Of a DNA stretch of 64,000 nucleotides, positions 27,001 to 39,000 are shown one piece after another. The stretch comes from Limnephilus marmoratus. Lineage: Eukaryota; Arthropoda; Insecta; Trichoptera; Limnephilidae. Below the pieces are notes generated by a model. That model searched no databases and had not been told where the DNA came from. It saw only the letters and a list, made by a program, of their open reading frames with translations. The stretch spans positions 26,551,770-26,615,769 of the forward strand of contig OU862923.1 in the NCBI GenBank assembly GCA_917880885.1, in the 5' to 3' direction. The first letter of the stretch is position 1. The number at the start of each line of letters is the position of its first letter. The translations under genes and the position numbers were made by a program.

Positions 27001-30000
27001 AGCTGCAGCATCCCCTTCTGCAGCACACCACCATCGATCCCAAGGAGATCCCGGCCGTGCCCACCAACAAGTTCCTCATGAGAGGGGGCGCTTCTAAAGA
27101 TGACGATAAGAAGGACAGAGGAGACAGGGGAAGGAACCAAAGGTATCTAATTCTTTACAAAAGTAAAAGGAAACGAACATTATGTATGTTTTGGAATCAT
27201 GAGTTTAGAAGATAATAGATTACAATATTTTATTAACAACGCCTTTACATTTAACCCTCAGGCTAATTTTTTCCCTTTTGGGAACAGCTCATGCAGATCT
27301 CTTAAAAACCATTGCGTCTCCCTATCAGGGTGAGAAATATGATCTAAACGGTGTTAGAAAGAGAAAATATCACGCTTTACATTCTAATCTAAAAGTTAAC
27401 CACAAAATAATTAAAATGTATACCACTATGGAACTTTGTGAATTTTTTATCATTTATTTTTACATGAAACGACAAAAAATTAAGGTGACAATTACATTTA
27501 TAATACACTAGCTTTTTCCCGCAACTTCGCTCGCATGGTATTAGGGGTTTTTCACTCAGCCTCCTCCACCTTCCCTCTCCCCACTCCACTCCCCATCAAT
27601 CCCCCTCCCCCTCCACCCCCACCACCCCACTACACTCCCCCCATCAACCCCCCTCCACCTTCCCTCTCCCCACACCACTCATCCATCAACCCCCCTCTCC
27701 CTCCCCCTCCCCCACCCACCCCTTCCCCACCCCACACCCTCCCCACTCCACATCCCCCACCTTCCTCCACCCCTCCCTCTTCCCTTCCTTCCCTCCCCCC
27801 TCTTCCACCCCCACTCCGCCTTCTCCACCTTCCCTCTCTTTACTCCACTCCCCCATCGTTTCCAAGGTGACAATTGGCGTTTGCAATAAATTGATTTTGT
27901 TAGCGACAGAAAACGTATGATAAATAATTTCATAACGCCAGAGATTATTCAAAACGCCAGAGCTTACCAATATATATAACCTTTAGATCTCGCACATAAT
28001 GCTATCTTTCTATTAGTGAAAGAATTTTTAAAATCTATTCAGTAGTTTTTGCATGAAAGAGTAACAAACATACATCCATACAAACTTTCACCTTTATAAT
28101 ATTAGTAGGATTTGTATAAAGTGTGTGTGTTTTTATGTTTTTATCATTACCAGTGATTTTACTTAGAAAAAAAAGTAAGGTGAGCCAGGGCCGGATCTAC
28201 GAAATCTAGCGCCCTGTGCAGTAGGTACCGATGGCGCCCCCCCCCCCCCCTACATTTTTATTTTGATTAAAAATTCGTTTACCCCAATTTTTTTTTTTAT
28301 TATTTAATTTTTTTTTTTACACTAATTTATCAAATAAAATCAAGACATATAAAGGGTGTAACCCTATCTAAAGTTTTCGAATAAATAAGCCACGATCTAT
28401 GTAATTCTTCTCCATTAGGCAGTTTCTTGTAATAATACTCAGTATTAAATTTACGCTTGTTCATAATAGGAAAATCAAAACCTTTCAATTGTACAGGACC
28501 TTCCTGAACTAATAAACTAATGGAATTTTGAGTTTTGAAACGAGTTTTTTTATGTCATTATGCTCTTTAATTCTAAGTTTTAGATTCTGCGAGCCTGAAA
28601 GTTTTTTTTAATTATTGTTCTATTCATTGTAATCCACAATCCACAACCTCTAACAACCAATAGAAATTTAGTTATTAATTAAAAAATCTAATATAACCTC
28701 AAATTTGTACCTTGCATTTCCATTTCCCCTGTGTTCTGTGTTGAGCGAACAAACACGAACGTATCTATGGTATCAACGGCTTACGAAAGATGCTTACACT
28801 GATTATTACTGACTGTAAAATAACAAATCTAATAGAAATTAATTATAGGTACATTTAACGAATTTCAACTGTCAAATCAATGATGAAACTGTTAACAAGT
28901 TTTTTTTTTTTTTTTTTTACATGAGCTCCACACAGGAGGCCCTGAGGAAACAATTTCCCTCAGGGCCTATGTCATCTTTGGGGATGCTGTGTGGAGGGTT
29001 TTTTTAAGGAAAGTAAGGAGAGGAGAGTTCTGGGAAGGAAACGGGTTTAAGGGGTGGGTAGGAATCTGGGGTTCAGTGTGTCTTAGTCATCCGCCTCCAA
29101 GACCTAGACAAACCTCACCCCATGAACCCGGGCACCCCTGCTAAATCACCAAACGTAGCGAACCACTTGGGGTGACCTATGGCAGAGGTGTTGGTTATCC
29201 AATAAAGGTTCCCGGGGCGGCAGTACCCATTCCCGCCTCCCAAATTGCAAACCGTGCGATGTTTATGCTAATGAAATTTTGAATTTACTGAAGATTTCAT
29301 AAGAAAATGGTCTTTAAGTCCCTTCTCCTAGAGATTTAAATCGTACAAAAGCATTTTGAAAGGCGCCGTCTGTTTGTTTGTTCTCTTGAATAAAAGTACG
29401 GCGCTGTGATTGGTTAATGAATTTGGATCGCACTCATTCGTCGTAAAAGACGGTAAAAGATATATGGAAAAATAGATCTTACGTTTAAACTAAATATATG
29501 GAATTTGTAAAAAAATTCTGTAACTAACTATAAATTCGTAAATCGTTGAATTTCGTTGAATTAAAACCAGATGCGTGCGCGGTCTGTATCTTTGGAAAGT
29601 GTTGCTAGAGCGTAATAATTATTTCGTACTATGGGTAATTTTTAAACGATTCAGGGAATATTATAACAAATTTTTAATACAATATTTATTTTCTCACGGC
29701 GCCCCTTCGGAGTTGGCGCCAGGTTTTTTGCACGTTTTTGAACGTATGGCAGATCCGGCGCTGAGGTGAGCCATTATTAAAACTTCTTTATGTTTGCACT
29801 CAAAAATTTTATTTTTCAAAAATTATATGTTTACTTCAAATAATAAAATTTGAAGACGTTTTTCATTACCGGACCATCTATGAGATTTGAGATGCATGTA
29901 AAATCGCATGGAGGATTTGCTCATTGCACTTGTAAACTTTCTACATAAAATGCCATTCTCTAAATCTACAAAGAATACTACTTAAAAAAATCAACCCATA

Positions 30001-33000
30001 TGATTCAGTTAGGGATAGATTCAAAACAAAGGGATAATATCCATCCCAATGTTGAGAACCACTATGGCTCAACATCGTTATCATGTTCTCCTTTTTAAAA
30101 TGATACAATAAATAATGATTATCCAATAACCACTCAAGCGATTTTTAGCATGTTATGGCACTCTGCAAAACATCGTGAGTGATTCGTTTGCCATAATATA
30201 CGAGGGCTGTCCGTAAAATAATGTATCCAAGGTGCTGCGGTCACGAGGAACAATTTTACGTGAGATACGGCAACATTGGCGTGCAGCCTAGTTCTTACAC
30301 GCCAAATCCCCACCACGCTGCACTCTCTGTGACACTTAGTCTCGGCGTGGCAGCCGTTCGCGATGGAGCTTCCGCTCGCCACACCCGCCAGATGTGAATT
30401 ACATTCTATAATTAGTTTTTCCGTGCAAAAAACAAAACCCCGGTAGAAATTCATTCTCAGCTAATGGAAGTGTATGGAAAATAGTGTATTAGTGCGAAAA
30501 CGTGCGCAAATGGTACAGAGAATTTAAAAAGCGTGCCGGACGGCCATCGGTTTCAGATGAAAAAATTGCCAAAGTGGAAAAAACAATGATTGCAGATCGA
30601 CGGGTAGTGGTTCAGGAGCTCTGTGATATGATCCCTGATGTCGGTAAGACCATTATTGACAAGATTTTGACAGAACATTTGGGAGACCACAAGGTCTACC
30701 CAAGGTGGGTCCCAAAATGCTCACCGAAGATCACAAACAACAACGGGTTGAAGCAGCCCGCGAATTCCTTGAGTGCTACGACATCGATGGCGAAGAATTC
30801 TTGGACTCGATTGTGACTGGGGACGAGACCTGGATACACTATGCGACACCAGAGACAAAGGAACAATCCCAGTGGCGTCATTAAGATTCGCCGAACCAAA
30901 GTTTAAAAACTAATTACAGAGCGTAACTCACAGCTGGCGGGTGCGGCGAGTGGAAGTTCCATCGCGAACGGGTGCCACTCCGAGACTAAGTGTCTCAGAA
31001 GATGCAGCGTGGTGGGGATTTTGCAAAGGGAAATCAGACTACACGCCACTGTTGCCGGATTGCGCGTAAAATCGTTCCTTGCGAACGCAGCACCTTGGAG
31101 ACCTTATTTTACAGACAGCCCTCGTACATGCCAAATTTACCTATCTTTCGTAAAACATTTGTTATATTGCTACATATTTCTATTTCTATGATTGTTATAG
31201 GTCGCGCAATTAGAGTTGATGCCAACAACATACATATATTATGATTATGAATATTAATGCACATGTAGTATATACTTCCGATAGTGATGTCCTTGAGAAA
31301 CATCACTCACAAAATAGCCTTTTGTCTTGCTCACCTATTTACAGTTTTTAGCAAAAAAGGGACAATAATTTTATTGTAAACGTTAATCGAATTTGAATAT
31401 TCGTAAAATTTCAAGCAAGCATCGAAAAGTCGAATGAGTGATATGGCGAGTAGAGCAAGACAACTGTAGTTGTATAAAGAGTTTGTTTGGTTGTCCGGTG
31501 TCTCTTTGTGTCACTATCACTTTTCATCTGAGATAATACATTGTTTTAATTACAGGCTTTTATTATTTTGCCATCCCAATGTCACAGTAAAACTATTATG
31601 TAAAGGGCCATTATACCATCATATTATTTTATATAGTGAGAATTGAATGAATCTGTTGTTCCATTTGAAGGCAAGGAGTGGGAGGATGGGATCGAGAAGA
31701 CAGGGGTCGAGATAACAGAAGACCAGCGGAGAGGTTGAACTTCACTCGGAGCGGTCGCGTTATCAAGGGAAGGGGTGTGTTTGTAAGTACCCGACCAAGC
31801 CTGGTATATCAGTTTCTTTTAAGCTCATCTTGGTTGGCATGTTATAACATGACTTAGCAAATAAATCCATCCACAGGTCATAAGTATAAATATCAACTAC
31901 TATGATTTTAACCTCTAATTGGCCGGAGACGCGAATCCACGCGCAGTTTGTGCGCATGCGCGCAAAAAAAATTTCGAAAAAATGTGTTTGTCTGCGATTT
32001 TGACCCTTCTATGTACATAATTTGTATGAAGGACAAGGTCAGAATAGCTTGCGCCAACATTTACCCATAAAATAGGCATAAATTTCATTCACCTGGCAAC
32101 CCCAGAATATTTTTTAATGATTTTATCTGGCATCAAAATGTCAAATTTGCCATGATTCTTTCTGTCAAAGTCGATGCGTGTTACTTGACGAAAACATTGT
32201 AAAACCTATCAATTTACGTAATTAATGCAAATAATGTTGTTTTGGTACATAGTTTATTGTTCTAGGAATGTGTTTCGGTCAATAAAATATACGATTGATC
32301 AAAATTAATCCACAAAACATTCTATTCAAAATTCAAAGTGGTGCTTTGTTATGAAATTTCCATGTTTTTGTGACCTTTGACGGGTTAATAGAGGAGCATG
32401 TTTCTTTTTTCCTTGCACAACCAAACTACTGTTATCGTGAGGTTTCAAAATACAGTGAAACCCTATTATGAAGTTCTTTCTTAAGAAGTTTCGTGGCTTA
32501 ACCTTTTCCACGCGATCGTAACAACAGTTGATACGGCAAAAGCCATGCCTCACACGCGCCCGTATCAGCCCTTGTTACGCTAACTTCGACTGCCGATATA
32601 AAAGCGCTACTATGTCACAGTATTTTTTCCCGCTCGCTAGGATATTCGTGTAACTATCACGATGCTGACATATTCAGGCATATTTCGAAAGTAAAAATTT
32701 TTTTCGTAAAAAACATCTATAATCAAGTGAATGTGTCCTCGTGCCTCGTGGTACTTGAAATATGACATATACATACCGCGTATGGGTATTGAAAAAACGG
32801 AGTAGATCAACGCGGGTAAAAAGTTAATAAGTTTGGTTTTTTCAGTCCCTCGGCCCAAAATTGGCCCAATTTTTCCCACATGTAAAGTTTTTCTGCTTAA
32901 CCTGTCAAGGGCCGTTCCTTAAGAAGAAATTCCCTAACAAAGCACCACTTTGAATTTTGAATTGAATGTTTTGTGGAATTTTGAGCTGTCGTATATTTTA

Positions 33001-36000
33001 TTGACTGAAACACATTCCTAGAACAATAAACTATGTACCTAAACAACATTACTTGCGTTAATTTGATAAATTGATAGGTTTTTTGATGTTTTCGCCAAGT
33101 ATCACGCTTCGGACTTTGACAGATTTAATCGCGGCAAATTTGACATTTCGATTCCAGAGATAAAATCATTTAAAAATATTCTGGTGTCGCCAGGTGAATG
33201 AAACTAGTGGCTATATCATCAATGATGTTGGTGCAAACGATTCTGACCTTGTCCTTTATACAAATTCTGTACACAGAAGGGTCAAAATCGCATTCAAAAA
33301 AAAATTTTTTGAAATTTTTTCCGCGTGCATTCGCACGTCTCCGGCAAATATCAGGTTAAGCCACGAAACTTCTTAAGAGGGTTTCACTGTATATCCTAGT
33401 GAGACACGCATCGAAAAAACTAAAATAAACATTCTTTATATAGATAAATAAATAAAAAATAAAAATTCATTTTGGTGAAGACAAAGCATCGACTGTTATT
33501 TCCTTTAGTAGATTTCGAGTGTAACTGGTGGGGACTGCCCCCATTGTCCCCTTGTGAAGAACCACCATTGCTAATTGTAAAGAGTATTTGTTTTACTATT
33601 TTTGCACTATTCATGAAATTATGAAGAACTAACCGCCGAAAACCGGTCGAAATTGAGTGTCATCCTTTATCAATTAATATCATCGACACTTTATTGCTCT
33701 TTTATTTACATAAATTTCGGTGCAATGAAATTGTGCCATTATTAAGGATTAAACAGCCGCAGAAATTAAAAAGAAAAACGGAGAAACTGATATACTGGGC
33801 CCATGTTTGTTCCAAAAACTAACTTTTTTTTATGTGAATACCGCACAAAATTCCCAACCGTCTGGAGCTTGTGAGACTATGGCATCCCTAATTGAGGTAT
33901 ATTGTAAAGCTGATGATGTGGAGAGGGAAAGGAAGTGCGTCATCGGGCTAAAGCCATTTCATGCAAAGTTTCAATTCTCAATTTTACATTACTGAGGTTT
34001 CTACCGTTAAAAATAAGTCATATTGGATAATAAAATATCAGCCAATACAAGTGAAATTCCACACAAAGAACAAATTTACTCTAACATGCTTCCTTTTGAA
34101 AAAGGATGTGGAATCAAAAGTGATGAAAACAATAAAACATAACCTAACCTAACAATCTATTTAACCTATTTTTTTCATCACTTTTAAAATGACTTTCCAA
34201 AGGAGTGATTTCACTTTGTTTCACAGTGCCACTTTGTTGAGTTGTCCGGTCACCGTTTGTGGAGAAGTGCTAGAATAAATAGAGAAGTAAAGTTGTTAAT
34301 GTTATTTTTGTAGCGTTACCGAACTCCATCGAGGAGCCGTTCTCGCAGCGTGACTCCCCCTCACTGGAAGCAAGCGCAGGCCCGCACCATCAAGCTCTCC
34401 GATTTCGAGGTTAGTTTTAATACACAATCGAATAATATTGATATTTGATGCACCAATGAAGGAATTCCAACTTTCCTTAACTTATGTAAATGGAGATAGA
34501 ATGTTGATTAATATATCAGGGTGGCCACAGACCTGGAATTATCAGGGAACTTTTCCAAACCTGGAATTATCAGGGAAATGTCAGGGAATTTCAAATATTT
34601 TTTAGAATATCAGGGAATTCGAAAAATAAAACTAAATTCGTTATTTTGCATTTTGTGAAATCCCAAAGTTATTTTATTATTGTTTTATTGCGGTATTTTA
34701 AATATGTAGGTACATAGTTATCTATGTTCTAATAAATCCTTATAATAGTAATAATAATAATTGGCTAATTTATATAGCGCCGTTTTCGTGGAAAATCACC
34801 TCAAGGGCGCTGTACAAATAAATATATAAAATAATTAATATTACTGGCTTATACTTAACTAAGATTTACAATTACAACTAGTGACTTACATCTAAGACTT
34901 ATAGCTACTTATATTACTGGCTTACAACTAAGATTTACATTTATAACTAATGACTAGGAGGCGGCAAAGTGGCGGCTTTTACAGAGCCGAACTCTAGGGA
35001 AGACAACTTAATTTTTAAACACGCAAAAAACGCGTAGGTACCTATTAAATAGTTGTTTTTAAATTACTTCACAGTTTTAGCAAGTTGAGTACGTTGTCGG
35101 AAATAAAAGTTTATTGACTTATAGTAATACATGACGTGCAAAGTTTTCTCGGAACGATTTGTTTTGGAGATATACTTTAACTGCTGACCCTGTATAAAAC
35201 ACAAGGGCGGCCAACTGTTTAATTTGGTAGCCACCTCTGGTCTGGAGTCCCAAAATAATTTTTAAAAAAACATGACTCTGCGCAAAAACGGGCGGTCCGT
35301 TTGATAGCTTCCCCGATTACAACTGGATCGCAATCTTTAGAGCACTGGCATCAGTTAGGAATGCTGTCCGTGTTCTACCGGTATTTCAATGGAAGGTGCT
35401 CGAAGGAACTAGCGTCTGTGATCCCTTCGGCACCGTTGCATAATTGTGAAACACACCAATCGGGAACCCAACATTTGTGCATGGTTGACTTTTATATCGC
35501 ATAAGAATAGGTCATTTCTACGGCTTGTTCAAGTTCTCGAGTTCTTGAACTCAGCTGTCGAATGATTGCTGGCTTCTGTGTTTCCTACCTAATTTAACAT
35601 AGATCTCTTCAAGACCCCTCTTCTCCCTAAAAAAAACCATCCACACAACATCTCCATAGATGACATAGACTCTGAAGAAAAATTATTTTCCTCGGGGCCT
35701 TCTGTGTGGAGTGAAAGTACAACAATAAAAAATTAAAAACATTTTTTATGTGAATACCGCACCAGAATCCCAATTGCTGGGGCTGGAAGTTGGAAGAGGA
35801 AGGTTGGGAATTACATGGCCATTCAGATCAGGTCACCAAACACGGCCAAAGTCATTTCAAGCAATGCTTGAATTCTGAATGGTTGTCTCACACCAGGGTG
35901 ATGCTGAGAGTCTCTTCCACTTTGAAACGCGCCGCAAATATGTCATATATATTATTTAAAATAATTTTAAAATTTACGCGCCCGACATTTGTCGAGTGAG

Positions 36001-39000
36001 AACGAGTTGTGAGAACGAGTCGAGTCACATGAGAACGGTTCGTTCCTACGACTCATTCTTGAGTTCAACAGCTCGGCTATGGAATGATTTGCTGGCCTCT
36101 TTGTCTCCTCCCCCTTTGTTTCCATGGGTCTCTTTAAAAAAAAAACCTCCACACAGCAACCCCAAAGACTTAGTGTTGGGTAGGACTCGACATCAGGATG
36201 AGTTTGTAGTTGAGGTGTTACAAAATATTTTCGCTTACGGGGGGGGGGTGGGGGGACGTGAGGGGGGGGAGGGGGGGGGGGTTGGCTAGATAATTTCAGC
36301 TCTACACAGGGGGCCCTGAGGAAAATTCCCCTCAGACCCTATGTCATCAGCTGTGGACGTATAAGTCAAAAGGACTCCCTCAACCACTCTCTCTGGATCC
36401 GGCCTGGACAAACTTCACCCCATGAGCCCAGGTACCCCTGCTAAGTCACCAAACGTAGCGAACCACTTGGGGTGACTTATGGCAGATGTGTTGGTTATCT
36501 AATAATGGTTCCTGGGGCGGCGGTACCCATACCCGCCTCCCGTGTTTGTTAGTTTTGTAATACGAAAAATGGATATGAAAAAGCCTACCCTCCCACCCCC
36601 CCCCCTCTCACCCCCCTTCCACCTCCTCCCCCCACCACCACCTCTGATCCACCCCCCCCCTGCACCCACCCTCTGATCCCCCCCCTCAACAACCCCCTCC
36701 ACCTCATCTCAACACTCCCTCAACCTCCCTCCCTTGGGAGCTGTTGGGACTCTTGTGCGGTATTCACATAACAATAATTTTAAAAAAAAAAATTTTTTTT
36801 AGTTGTTGGAACTCTTGTTCGGTATTCACATAATAATAATTTACAATAAAAATATATTTTTTTTAAATTTAAAAAATATTTTGGAGCAGTTGGGACGCTT
36901 GTGCGGTAATTTACAATGAATTAAAAAAAAAAAATTTTTGGAGCAGCTGGTACTCTTGTGCGGTATTTACTTAACAATACATAATTTACAATAAAAAATA
37001 TTTAGAAAAAAAATTTTTGAGCAATTGGGACTCTTGTGCGGTCTTCACATAACAATAATTTACAATAAAAAATATAAAAAAAAAAATTGGAGCAGTTGGT
37101 ACTCTTGTGCGGTATTATTATATGAATGGCTCACCCCAACACCACCTCCTGGTTCTTGTACAAAAATCTCATTCAAACTCCTCATGCCTCACCACCTCAT
37201 GGATTTGACCCATACGATACGTGACATGACATGTAGCCCAATACACCAACCACCTCACACCTCACCGACAAACCTCATCCCTTGACCCCGAGCACCTCTG
37301 CTAAGTCACCAAACGTAGCGAACCACTTGGGGTGACCGATGGCAGAGGTGTTATCCAATAAATGGTTCCCGGGGCTGCGGTACCCATACCCGCCTCCCAA
37401 ATTGACTATACCTAAATAAAAACAAATCTGTTAACATCTTATTTCAAGTGGATTTCTAAAAAATCCTGTCGAAAATTATATTGTCAATACTGTTTCGTAT
37501 TCAAAGCGCAAAACATTTCACGTCCTGCTGTAGATTAGGAATGATTGTTTTCTTAGAAAACAAGCCGATAATATATCTCTTTTCTTTTCCTTATATTTTC
37601 TATTGAAGAGAAAGAGACGAAAATAATATTATATACATATGTTTATAATATTCCAAATAAAGGTATCATATTTCATTTTGCCCGACTCCCGCTGAGGGGA
37701 ACCGCATCTAGCAAGTCAAGTAAAGTGATTTTTATCACAAAAAGGACAAAGAGAAGTATAAGATGTAATGTTATTTTATTGAAATCAATTTATCCCTTTT
37801 CATTTGAACTCAACCTTTTGCATGTCGTAATATTTTGTCGGCTATATCACAGTAGTTCGCTCTGCACCTGCATGCTAATGCCAGCGACAAAACTGGAATA
37901 TCATTATTATTAAATTTTCTATTTATTTCCTACAAACTTGGTATAATATTTCATTAAAATAACACAATTGATATCACACAACCTCCAAACTTAAAATCCA
38001 ATATATTTGTATGTGCAAAAGTGTTGTTTGTACGAATTCACTGTTTGAAAATCTATTTCGTAAAAAATAATACAAAATTGAGAATTTGTTCACACCAAAC
38101 CTCTCGTGGTATTCGCTAGCCACGTGCATAAGCTACACTCTGTTTAAAACAAATTTGACCGGTTAAATAACGATAATTTAATTGTTTTGCCTTTAATAAT
38201 GAGCGGCTCTGGAATTTTACGTTTTGCCTCCACTATCCGCCTCATACTAATGACTTACATCTAAGACTTATAGCTAGTGACTTATGACTAAGACATATAG
38301 ATTCTAACCTAAAACTGATGAATTATTAACACACATATTTACAATTAAGATTAGCGCCAGAAGAAGTAGGAAGTTTTTACATAATATTACAATTCGAGAA
38401 CACGGGTACAAAAAGTATAATGAAGATTAACTGGATTTACGGGAAGGTATAGATATTTTAAATAAATTAATAAATTTAATGAAATTAATGGTCGATCTTT
38501 ACTGCATTAAGGTGATTCATCGCTCAACAGTAAACAGATTGAGGCATCACAATTAACAGATTACTTTAAACAGATTGAGTTAACTATAAACAAAGAGAAA
38601 AGAGAGAAAAAAAAACTATTAAAAATTGCAGGGTTTAAATAGAATGATAAATTTATGGAAAGGAGTATCGGAAAAAGTGAGTTTTCAGTTTGGATTTAAA
38701 TTCTGCTGAGTTGGTAATGCATCTCAATTCCATAGGAAGTTTATTCCAAGCTTCAGGGCCGGATACTGCGAATGCACGATCACCAAACTTAGTGTTCGGA
38801 TTTCGCTTAGGTTCTTTCAACCTTCCAATTGCAGAAGATGTCGCTGATCTAAGAGTTGACTGCCTTAGACATAGTTCAGAGATATAGGGAGGAGCCATTT
38901 CATTGATAGATTTAAACACCATCCAGCATAACTTGTATTGGATCCTTTCAGGACACTTCAGCCAGTGAAGATTTCGGAGGTGTTCCGAAATGTGCGAAAA

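Larger units (their letters stand above)
28186..29763 (-). mobile_element. hAT element with ZMYM5-type transposase remnant
   Basis: The ends CAGGGCCGGATCT and AGATCCGGCGCTG are flanked by a perfect aggtgagc duplication (28178-28185, 29764-29771). The ends carry gcgcc boxes. A SINE-like family A copy (28903-29250) is inside. Confidence 0.88.

Noticed and set aside
26862..27140. - strand frames opposite exon e
   Set aside because: The + strand frame fits family motifs and splice phases; the antisense is by-product.
27535..27870. Proline-rich open frame
   Set aside because: Low-complexity C/T tract inside a Helitron-like element, with no other sign of coding.
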